Assembly: GCA_900543505.1 (NCBI GenBank)
Contig: UQSB01000055.1
Span: 1-12,860 of the forward strand
Length of the DNA: 12,860 nucleotides
Direction: 5' to 3'
Origin: an uncultured Collinsella sp.
GTDB taxonomy: Bacteria; Actinomycetota; Coriobacteriia; Coriobacteriales; Coriobacteriaceae
Position numbers and translations under genes: made by a program. Within the stretch, counting starts at the first letter, position 1; each line of letters starts with the position of its first letter. The notes beneath the pieces were generated by a model. The model did no database searches. It saw nothing but the letters and a program-made list of their open reading frames with translations, and had not been told where the DNA came from. Shown here piece after piece: positions 6,569-12,327 of this stretch.

Positions 6569-6758
6569 GTGATCTCCTGTTACGTTATAGAGACGTGTGT
6601 TTGGAAACGATACACGGCGCAATATGATACCGCAGGCATATGATGAGCGCGTAACGATTGGTTTGCGGCGGTTGAGGCTTGCGCCGCCGTCGTGGCGTTT
6701 GCGCTGGTTGTGCATGGCGGCGGCGCTGCGGCGTTGTCGTTTGAGCGAGGGGACGGGG
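6569..6758. other. Divergent intergenic region between glmU and the ECF T component
   Basis: This 190-bp gap should hold both promoters. On the minus strand TATCAT (plus 6624-6629) and TATAAC (plus 6584-6589) are possible -10 boxes for glmU; the second is very close to the start codon. No convincing plus-strand promoter and no cobalamin, thiamine or riboflavin riboswitch core was recognised. Confidence 0.4.
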
Positions 6759-7652
6759 GTGCCCGTGGATATCATGCGAGAGGAATCGGGCAACGAGCCC
6801 GTCGCGGCATTCTCGATGTCGCATCCGGCGGTGCCGGCACTCTACATGGTGCTGACGTTGGGGCTCACCATGTTCTCGATGCAACCGGTGCTGATCGCGC
6901 TGTCGCTCGCGGGCGGGTTGGCGTATGGATTTGCGACGCGCGGGGCTGCCCGCACGTTGGGCGCGCTTCGCTGGCAGCTGCCGGTGATTTTGATCATTGC
7001 ACTGGTCAACCCGCTGTTTAGCGCATCGGGCTCGACCGAGCTTTTCCATATTGGCATGCGCGCGGTGTATTTGGAGAGCATGATGTACGGCCTGTGCATG
7101 GGTGGGCTGTTTGTGGCGAGCGTGCTGTGGTTTGAGGCCGCGGCGTCGATGCTTGGCTACGACAAGGTGCTTGCGCTTTTGGGCAACGCCGCGCCGGTGA
7201 TCGCGCTCATGATTTCGATGTGCATGCGGCTTATCCCACAGTTTTTGCGCCGCGGCCGCACGGTGCTGGCGGTGCAGGACGCGATTGATGTACCGGGACG
7301 CGCGCCGGCTGACCCCGTGCGCTCGCGCCTGCGGGCATCGAGCGTGCTGATGGGCTGGGGCATGGAAGATTCGCTTGAGCGCGCGGATGCCATGCGCTCT
7401 CGCGGGTGGGGTGCTGCGTCGCGCCGTACGACGTATGCGCGGTATCGGCTGAGGCGCGGCGATGTTGCCGCGCTGGTTGGACTTGCAGTGTTTGGTGTCG
7501 CCGCGGTGGCGGTGGCATGGACCGCGACAACGCAGTATTCGTTTTACCCGCAGCTTTCGGTGCCCGCGCCGTGGCTGGGCTATGTCGTGTACGCTGCCTG
7601 GATGGTGCTGCCCTGCGTGCTGCATGCGATCGATGAGAAGAGGTTCGGCTGA
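6759..7652 (+). CDS. ecfT: ECF transporter T component (CbiQ/EcfT family permease)
   Basis: A membrane protein linking the ATPases to the substrate-binding S component in an energy-coupling-factor importer. I place the start at GTG 6759 because GAGGGGA (6747-6753) stands just upstream, giving 297 residues. The open frame extends back to 6597 but the extra 54 residues are arginine-rich noise. FSMSHPAV (18-25) is the typical family start, several hydrophobic helices follow, and ADAMRSRGWG (209-218) fits the C-terminal XRX-type coupling motif that contacts the ATPases. The ATG at 6774 is an alternative start. The stop overlaps the ATPase start as TGATG, so translation is coupled. The cassette order T, double ATPase, S suggests a dedicated transporter, with the substrate set by the last gene. 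Confidence 0.88.
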   Translation: MPVDIMREESGNEPVAAFSMSHPAVPALYMVLTLGLTMFSMQPVLIALSLAGGLAYGFATRGAARTLGALRWQLPVILIIALVNPLFSASGSTELFHIGMRAVYLESMMYGLCMGGLFVASVLWFEAAASMLGYDKVLALLGNAAPVIALMISMCMRLIPQFLRRGRTVLAVQDAIDVPGRAPADPVRSRLRASSVLMGWGMEDSLERADAMRSRGWGAASRRTTYARYRLRRGDVAALVGLAVFGVAAVAVAWTATTQYSFYPQLSVPAPWLGYVVYAAWMVLPCVLHAIDEKRFG

Positions 7653-9295
7653 TGGCTCGGTTGGATAGTGGCCCGGTGTCGGGCGCGGCGTGCGACCCGG
7701 ATATGCCGGCGATTGAGGTGCGGAGCCTGAGCTTTACCTACCCCGGGGCTGATGCTGCGGTGCTCGAGGGGCTCGACTGGTCTGTCCCCCAAGGTGCATT
7801 TGCGCTGCTTGTTGGCGGTACCGGATCGGGTAAGTCGACGCTGCTGTCGCTGCTCAAGCCCGAGATCGCTCCGGCGGGCGAGCGCACCGGCGATGCGCGC
7901 GTGCTGGGCGAGAACGTTGCCGACATGGACGTGCGCGCGTCTGCGGAGTGCGTGGGCTACGTGTTCCAGGATCCCGAGAACCAGATTGTGTGCGAGACCG
8001 TGTGGCACGAGATGGCGTTTGGCCTGGAAAACTTGGGGCTAGCGCGTGACGAGATGCGTCGTCGTGTGGCCGAGACCAGCTATTTCTTTGGTCTGGAGGA
8101 CTGGCTTCATCGCGATACCGATACGCTTTCGGGTGGTCGCAAACAGCTGCTGTCGCTTGCCGCCGTCCTGGCACTGCGCCCGTGCGTGCTGTTGCTCGAT
8201 GAGCCCACGTCTCAGCTCGATCCCGTTGCCGAGAAGAATTTTCTGCACGCGCTGTTTCGCGTGAACCGTGAGCTGGGCTGCACGGTTGTTGTGGCTACGC
8301 ATCAACCGCGGCCGATGCTCGAGTATGCGACGTGTGCGTACCGGATTGAGGGCGGTCGCGTGCGCGAAGTGGCAGATATGGCTTCTTTGGGACGCCGAGA
8401 ATCGCTGTTTTCCGATGACATGTTGGGGTGGGGTGCCATCCGATGTGCAAAAAACGGAGTATTCAGCAGGCGTGAGGACAATTTGGGCTCTCTGGAGCCG
8501 CCCGGGGACGTATCGAGCGCGAAAAAAAGTTCGGAATTGGACAAATCGTCCGAATTTGTGGCGCAAACGTCACTCGAGAACGGCTCGGAAGCCTTCCCGC
8601 GTACGGATGGAGGCAGAATACTCCAAAAAATGCACGGCGGGTCGGCTACCACCCTGTCGGAAGGCTGGTTTCGCTACGATCGCGTTGGCGGTTGGGTGCT
8701 GCGCGGGCTCGACGTGACGTTTTCGGCCGGTGCGGTGCATGCGATCGTGGGCGGCAACGGATGCGGCAAGTCGACGATGCTCTCGGTGCTGGCCAAGACC
8801 GCCAAGCTGCAGCGCGGCCGCATAGTGCGTGGGACGACTTCGGCGGCGTTGCTGCCACAGAATCCCAAGGCCCTGCTGGTCGCCGAGACGGTTCGCGATG
8901 AGCTGATGGAATGGGCCTCGACCTGCGGATATGACGAGGCTGCAGCACAGGAGCAGACAGCGCGCCTGGGCCTGGCGGGCTTGGAGGCGCGTCACCCGTA
9001 CGATCTTTCGGGCGGTCAGCGTCAGCTGCTCGCGCTGGCAAAGCTGCTGCTGATTGGCCCCGAGCTGCTGCTGCTTGACGAGCCCACGAAGGGCTTGGAT
9101 CTGGAGAGCCGCCGCATCATCGCCCGCGCCCTGCGTGGCCATGCGAATGCCGGCGGTACCGTCATCATGGCCACGCACGACTTAGACTTTGCCGAGCAGG
9201 TGTCCGACGGCGTCGCCATGATGTTTGACGGCGAGATTGCCTGCATGGAGCCCCCGGCCGACTTCTTTGCCGACAACGTGTTCTATAGGGCGTGA
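7652..9295 (+). CDS. ecfA: ECF transporter ATPase, fused double ABC protein (EcfA-EcfA')
   Basis: 547 residues with two complete ABC ATPase domains that power vitamin or metal uptake. Domain 1: Walker A GGTGSGKST (55-63), Q-loop FQDPENQ (105-111), signature LSGGRKQ (159-165), Walker B VLLLDEP (179-185) and H-loop H217. Domain 2: Walker A GGNGCGKST (367-375), Q403, signature LSGGQRQ (452-458), Walker B LLLLDEP (472-478) and H509. All catalytic residues are present in both halves. The linker (about 261-331) is long, charged, rich in Ser, Lys and Glu, and encoded by a palindromic repeat-like segment (8445-8635) with A-runs unlike the rest of the gene. The gene overlaps ecfT by one base and ends four bases before the S component. 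Similar fused ATPases occur in YkoD-type ECF systems. Confidence 0.92.
   Translation: MARLDSGPVSGAACDPDMPAIEVRSLSFTYPGADAAVLEGLDWSVPQGAFALLVGGTGSGKSTLLSLLKPEIAPAGERTGDARVLGENVADMDVRASAECVGYVFQDPENQIVCETVWHEMAFGLENLGLARDEMRRRVAETSYFFGLEDWLHRDTDTLSGGRKQLLSLAAVLALRPCVLLLDEPTSQLDPVAEKNFLHALFRVNRELGCTVVVATHQPRPMLEYATCAYRIEGGRVREVADMASLGRRESLFSDDMLGWGAIRCAKNGVFSRREDNLGSLEPPGDVSSAKKSSELDKSSEFVAQTSLENGSEAFPRTDGGRILQKMHGGSATTLSEGWFRYDRVGGWVLRGLDVTFSAGAVHAIVGGNGCGKSTMLSVLAKTAKLQRGRIVRGTTSAALLPQNPKALLVAETVRDELMEWASTCGYDEAAAQEQTARLGLAGLEARHPYDLSGGQRQLLALAKLLLIGPELLLLDEPTKGLDLESRRIIARALRGHANAGGTVIMATHDLDFAEQVSDGVAMMFDGEIACMEPPADFFADNVFYRA
8445..8635. repeat. 191-bp palindromic repeat-like insertion inside the ATPase gene
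   Basis: The outer arms pair GTGCA (8445-8449) with TGCAC (8631-8635) and GGAGTATTC (8456-8464) with GAATACTCC (8616-8624). At the centre TTCGGA (8530-8535) pairs with TCCGAA (8549-8554). Each flank has its own small hairpin: GGCTC/GAGCC on the left (8486-8498) and GGCT/AGCC on the right (8582-8593). Three A-runs (8449-8454, 8522-8528, 8625-8630) contrast with the GC-rich ABC domains. It encodes residues 265-328, exactly the inter-domain linker. Insertion is inference. Confidence 0.6.
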
Positions 9296-9299
9296 TGGG

Positions 9300-10013
9300 A
9301 TGACGGACTGTCGTTTCTCGCGCTTGCTTGCAAAACTGGAGATCCCGCTGCTCCTGGCGGTGCCGGCAGTGATGACTGCGGCGTTGCTGGTGGGCATTGA
9401 GCAGGCGGCGCTTGCCATGCTGGTTGTAGTGGCGCTCGTGCTCGCACTGTTCTTTGCGGGCTACGAGACATCACGTCCGGGCCTGCGCCAGATCATGCCC
9501 ACGCTGGTGCTGGCGGCGCTGGCCGCGGCGGGGCGCATCTTGTTTGGCCCCATTCCCGACTTTAAACCGGTGAGCGCCATCGCCATTATCGCGGGGGCGA
9601 CGCTTGGTCGCCGCAATGGTTTTATGGTTGGCGCGCTGGCGGCGCTGACCAGCAATTTCTTTTTTGGGCAGGGCATGTGGACGCCGTGGCAGATGTATGC
9701 CTGGGGTCTGGTGGGCTATATCGGTGGCGCACTGGCGCATGCGGGCGCGTTTGACCGCGCCGATGGAACCGTGCGAATGCCGTCACTGTTGGCGTATGGC
9801 TTTGCGTCGGGCTTGCTGTATGGCGTCGTGATCAACGCGTATGACATCATTGGTTTTGTACAGCCGCTTACTTGGGCGGGTGCCGTGGCGCGTCTTGCCA
9901 CGGCAGTGCCGTTCGATATTACGCACGGCCTTGCGACCTGCGTGTTTTTGGCCGCCTTGTACAAGCCTTGGTGCCGTCGCATTAACCGTGTCGTCGTGAA
10001 ATACGGGCTGTAG
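9300..10013 (+). CDS. ECF transporter S component, substrate unknown
   Basis: A 237-residue hydrophobic membrane protein with about six predicted helices and short loops, the size of ECF substrate-binding subunits. Conserved-looking blocks are GRILFGPIPDFKPVSAI (78-94), FFGQGMWTPWQM (121-132) and PFDITHGLATCVF (204-216). From memory these blocks recur in proteins annotated simply as ECF S component, sometimes linked to cobalamin-type transport; I cannot name the substrate. The ATG at 9300 follows the ATPase stop by four bases (TGATGGGATG), so it is probably expressed by coupled translation; its own ribosome binding site is weak. The stretch before this ATG, open back to 9225, belongs to the ATPase gene in another frame. 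No vitamin biosynthesis gene or recognised riboswitch is adjacent to identify the ligand. Confidence 0.85.
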   Translation: MTDCRFSRLLAKLEIPLLLAVPAVMTAALLVGIEQAALAMLVVVALVLALFFAGYETSRPGLRQIMPTLVLAALAAAGRILFGPIPDFKPVSAIAIIAGATLGRRNGFMVGALAALTSNFFFGQGMWTPWQMYAWGLVGYIGGALAHAGAFDRADGTVRMPSLLAYGFASGLLYGVVINAYDIIGFVQPLTWAGAVARLATAVPFDITHGLATCVFLAALYKPWCRRINRVVVKYGL

Positions 10014-10052
10014 GGCTGGTTGCGCCGGGGCGGGAATCAATACTGCCGAAGT

Positions 10053-10220
10053 GCCATTTCAAAACTATGCCGGTTTACGGGGCTAGATTGGCGCGGGTCG
10101 ACCATACCAGCATTTTTCGAAATAGGGCACACCGTCTACCTGCGGTTTTATTATCTCGGAATTGCATATGGTTGGGGGTTCGCGATTCAGCCCCGTAAAC
10201 CGGCATAGTTTTGGAATGGC
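10053..10220. repeat. 168-bp long imperfect palindrome (palindrome 1)
   Basis: The outer arms 10053-10084 and 10189-10220 match as reverse complements in 31 of 32 positions. The one exception (10059/10214) is a U-G pair in a plus-strand RNA. Further in, diverged inverted similarity continues: a CGCGGGTCGACCATAC-like segment at about 10092 faces TATGGTTG at about 10168. The tip pairs ACCG (10131-10134) with CGGT (10143-10146). Likely a MITE-like or REP-like element; no transposase is present. Confidence 0.75.
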
Positions 10221-10243
10221 CGGCTGATATGACGGGCGTCGTG

Positions 10244-10305
10244 ACCCTCAAGAGCCAAATTGATCCATTTTCTTCCGTCCCCAGATGTCCCCAGGGAATC
10301 AGTTG
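10244..10305. repeat. Degenerate direct repeat A
   Basis: Shares with repeat B the ordered blocks ACCCTCA, GATCC, TTTTC, TCCGTCCCCAG and ATCAGTTG. Copy A has an extra internal ATGTCCCCAG duplication. The pattern resembles small dispersed intergenic repeats of the REP type, but copy number in the genome is unknown from this window. Confidence 0.65.
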
Positions 10306-10314
10306 ACGGCGCTT

Positions 10315-10474
10315 GCCACGAAACTGGCCCATCTACTACGTTTAGCTTGATACCCCCGACCATGACCGCGTTTTATGAAAAACCGCAGGCTTTCTACCTG
10401 CGGTTTTCTTTTTGCGTTGTTCGCTGTGGTTGAGGGTGGTGGCTTAAACGTAGTAGATGGGCGTGTTTCGCGGC
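10315..10474. repeat. 160-bp long imperfect palindrome (palindrome 2)
   Basis: Positions 10315-10344 and 10445-10474 are reverse complements in 27 of 30 positions, with a perfect 18-bp core (10327-10344 with 10445-10462, TAAACGTAGTAGATGGGC on the right). The centre of symmetry at about 10394 coincides with the apex of the terminator hairpin at 10379-10407. The segment TCTACCTGCGGTTTT at 10393-10407 also occurs in palindrome 1 at 10135-10149, so the two elements may share ancestry. Confidence 0.75.
10379..10412. terminator. Bidirectional rho-independent terminator
   Basis: AAAACCGCAGG (10379-10389) and CCTGCGGTTTT (10397-10407) pair perfectly around a 7-nt loop. On the plus strand TTTTCTTTTT follows; on the minus strand the stem ends in GGTTTTTCAT. 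It suits both converging transcripts, the ECF operon from the left and the exonuclease gene from the right. Confidence 0.85.
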
Positions 10475-10491
10475 GGATGGGTCACGTGGAT

Positions 10492-10545
10492 ACCCTCACG
10501 AGGCCCAAAACGATCCGTTTTCCTCCGTCCCCAGGAGATCAGTTG
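10492..10545. repeat. Degenerate direct repeat B
   Basis: Second copy of the motif series described for repeat A: ACCCTCA, GATCC, TTTTCCTCCGTCCCCAG and ATCAGTTG in the same orientation. It abuts the end of the exonuclease gene. Within it, CAAAACGATCCGTTTT is itself nearly palindromic (AAAACGATCCGTTTT). Confidence 0.65.
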
Positions 10546-10547
10546 GG

Positions 10548-11366
10548 CTAGAGCTCTAGCGTGAGGGTGACGGGGCAGTGGTCGCTGCCAAAGATGTCGC
10601 CGCGGATGCCGGTGTCGCGTACGTTGTCGGCGATTGTGTCGCTTACCAGGAAGTAGTCGATGCGCCAGCCGGCGTTGTTCTTGCGGGCATTAAAGCGATA
10701 GCTCCACCAGCTGTAGACGCCCTCGACGTCGGGGTTTGCCGCGCGCCAGGTATCGGTAAAACCGGCGTCGAGCAGCTCGGTAAACTTGCCGCGCTCCTCG
10801 TCCGAAAAGCCTGCGTTGCCGCGGTTGGACTTGGGGTTCTTAAGGTCGATCTCCTCGTGCGCCACGTTAAAGTCGCCGCAGGTCACGACGGGTTTGCCGG
10901 TCTCGCGCTCGAGCGCGTTCAAAAAGCCGCGGTAGGCGTCGTCCCACGCCATGCGCACGTCGATGCGGGCGAGTTCATTTTGGGCGTTGGGCGTATAGAC
11001 GTCGACAAACCAAAACTTGTCGAACTCGAGCGCGCAGACGCGGCCCTCGGTTACGGCTTGGGCGACGAGTGCGGCCGCCTCACCTTCGCCGGCGTAGGGT
11101 AGCAGCGCGTCGGCGTGCAGCACGCGCAGCGGTTCCTGGCGGCTAAAGACCGCAGTGCCCGAATAGCCTTTACGCTCGGCGTAGCTCCAGGTTTGGTGAT
11201 AGCCGGGCAGGTCAATATCGACCTGGCCTTCTTGCAGCTTGGTCTCTTGCAGCGCCAGGATATCGACGTCGAGTTCTTGCGCGATCTGGATAAAGCTCGG
11301 GTCCTTTTTGAGCACGGCGCGCAGGCCGTTGACGTTCCACGAGGCGAAAGTGTAAGTCTGAGGCAT
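10548..11366 (-). CDS. xth: Exodeoxyribonuclease III (AP endonuclease, ExoA/XthA family)
   Basis: A 272-residue Mg-dependent base-excision repair nuclease that cuts at abasic sites and trims 3' ends. SWNVNG (9-14) with N11, LQETK with metal ligand E41, VYTPN with Y124, GDFNVAH with D165 and N167, and SDHCP with D262 and H263 form the complete active site. The ATG at 11366 follows AAAGGACACC. Compared with the Bacillus ExoA pattern I remember, an Ala/Glu-rich stretch of roughly 18 residues is added between the GTAVFSR block and the EGRV strand (about 86-107), which explains a length slightly above the usual 250-260. The gene diverges from the Sir2 gene and converges on the ECF operon, so it is a single-gene unit. 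Confidence 0.95.
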   Translation of the reverse strand: MPQTYTFASWNVNGLRAVLKKDPSFIQIAQELDVDILALQETKLQEGQVDIDLPGYHQTWSYAERKGYSGTAVFSRQEPLRVLHADALLPYAGEGEAAALVAQAVTEGRVCALEFDKFWFVDVYTPNAQNELARIDVRMAWDDAYRGFLNALERETGKPVVTCGDFNVAHEEIDLKNPKSNRGNAGFSDEERGKFTELLDAGFTDTWRAANPDVEGVYSWWSYRFNARKNNAGWRIDYFLVSDTIADNVRDTGIRGDIFGSDHCPVTLTLEL

Positions 11367-11410
11367 GGTGTCCTTTCGACGGGGTTGGCAGGCTTAAGAT
11401 TAGCGCAACA

Positions 11411-11456
11411 GGGGCGGGGTGGGCTCCGTGGGCGACGGCGCAATCGCAGCCGCCCC
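11411..11456. other. GC hairpin in the xth/Sir2 divergent spacer
   Basis: GGGGCGG (11411-11417) pairs with CCGCCCC (11450-11456), with GCGA/TCGC (11433-11446) inside. It sits in the 114-bp gap between the divergent starts at 11366 and 11481. It could be an operator or leader structure for the Sir2 gene. No convincing promoter hexamers were seen for either gene. Confidence 0.35.
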
Positions 11457-11480
11457 GACCAACATGGACGGAGGACAAAC

Positions 11481-12233
11481 ATGACGCAAGCGATAACAGA
11501 TCCCAAGCAGGCCTCCGCCGCGCTGGCGGAGCTGTCCAATACCCACAAGCGCATGGTGTTCTTTGGTGGCGCTGGTGTTTCCACGGCAAGCGGCATTCCC
11601 GATTTTCGCAGCGTTGACGGCCTGTATCACCAGCAGTTTGCCTACCCGCCCGAGACCATGCTCTCGCACAGCTTTTACGAGACGCATCCGGCCGAGTTCT
11701 TCGACTTCTACCGCACCAAGATGATTGCGCTTGGCGCCAAGCCCAACCGCTGCCACACCAAGCTGGCCGAGCTGGAGCGTGCCGGCAAGCTAAATGCCGT
11801 GGTGACGCAAAATATCGACGGCCTGCATCAGATGGCCGGCTCACAGCGCGTGTTCGAGCTGCACGGATCGGTCCATCGCAACATTTGCCAGTCGTGCGGC
11901 GCGATCTATAGCGCCGAGTGGATTTGCTCGCGCGAGCACGAGGACGCCGCGGGCGTGCCCGTGTGCCCCGCGTGCGGTGGTCGCATCAAGCCCGATGTGG
12001 TGCTCTACGAAGAGCCGCTCGACGAGCATGTGTTGACCGGTGCCGTTGCCGCCATCGCCGCGGCCGATGCCCTCATTGTGGGCGGGACCTCGCTCGTGGT
12101 GTATCCGGCGGCAGGCCTTACGCGTTACTTTACCGGCGATACGCTGGCCATTTGCAATCTTGCCCCCACCGATCAGGATGCAAATGCCGACCTGCTGATT
12201 TCTTGCGACATCGCGGCCGCGTTTGCGTTCTAG
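11481..12233 (+). CDS. cobB: NAD-dependent protein deacylase, Sir2 family
   Basis: A 250-residue cytosolic sirtuin that removes acyl groups from lysines using NAD+, producing nicotinamide and O-acyl-ADP-ribose. GAGVSTASGIPDFRS (30-44) is the NAD-binding signature, TQNIDGLH (109-116) contains the nicotinamide-pocket motif, H128 in ELHGS is the catalytic base, and C136, C139, C162 and C165 are the zinc ligands. GGTSLVVYPA (201-210) is the conserved C-terminal NAD contact. The ATG at 11481 follows GGAGGAC. The frame is open back to 11115 but that part lies antisense to xth and is rejected. The chain lacks the Tyr and Arg pair I associate with desuccinylase sirtuins at the expected place (it reads FYRTKMIA), so I cannot assign acyl preference with confidence. 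Confidence 0.94.
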   Translation: MTQAITDPKQASAALAELSNTHKRMVFFGGAGVSTASGIPDFRSVDGLYHQQFAYPPETMLSHSFYETHPAEFFDFYRTKMIALGAKPNRCHTKLAELERAGKLNAVVTQNIDGLHQMAGSQRVFELHGSVHRNICQSCGAIYSAEWICSREHEDAAGVPVCPACGGRIKPDVVLYEEPLDEHVLTGAVAAIAAADALIVGGTSLVVYPAAGLTRYFTGDTLAICNLAPTDQDANADLLISCDIAAAFAF

Positions 12234-12253
12234 CCCGCGCGCGCGGATACAAT
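12223..12253 (+). promoter_or_regulatory. Possible promoter of folP
   Basis: TACAAT at 12248-12253 lies 75 bp upstream of the folP start. TTGCGT at 12223-12228, inside the last codons of the Sir2 gene, could be a -35 element, but the 19-nt spacing is long. Low-to-moderate confidence. Confidence 0.4.
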
Positions 12254-12277
12254 AGAAAGACTGATTGCAAAGCGACC

Positions 12278-12303
12278 CCGCCGCCAGCGCCCGAGCGCGG
12301 CGG
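12278..12303 (+). other. GC hairpin in the folP leader
   Basis: CCGCCGC (12278-12284) pairs with GCGGCGG (12297-12303) around a 12-nt loop, 12 bases before the AGGAGG ribosome binding site. ATTTTA follows after seven bases, so it may be a weak terminator for the Sir2 gene or a leader structure of folP. Confidence 0.4.
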
Positions 12304-12327
12304 CGTGGGCATTTTAGGAGGATGTTC

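Larger units (their letters stand above)
10014..10547. other. Repeat-built convergent intergenic region
   Basis: This 534-bp space lies between the converging S-component and exonuclease genes. It is almost entirely repeats, in the order palindrome 1 (10053-10220), direct repeat A (10244-10305), palindrome 2 with a central terminator (10315-10474) and direct repeat B (10492-10545). Repeat B ends three bases before the exonuclease stop codon. No coding sequence is supported. Confidence 0.75.

Noticed and set aside
5141..6643. 500-residue open frame on the plus strand
   Set aside because: It lies antisense to glmU. Its Val/Ala/Asp/Gly-rich translation is the typical shadow of a GC-rich gene, while the minus strand encodes a full GlmU.
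6569..6758. Vitamin riboswitch controlling the ECF operon
   Set aside because: I looked for conserved cores of cobalamin, TPP and FMN riboswitches and saw none; the space is also short for a cobalamin riboswitch.
6569..6793. N-terminal extension of GlmU
   Set aside because: The added 75 residues precede a perfect AGGAG-ATG start that begins directly with the pyrophosphorylase motif.
6585..7625. 346-residue minus-strand open frame
   Set aside because: Arg/His/Gln-rich translation antisense to ecfT; no family resemblance.
10075..10332. Small minus-strand open frame in the repeat region
   Set aside because: It lies wholly in palindromic repeats, lacks a ribosome binding site and has no recognisable protein similarity.
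11115..11480. Longer Sir2 start at 11115
   Set aside because: The added part is antisense to xth; the ATG at 11481 has GGAGGAC upstream and the NAD motif follows at the usual distance.
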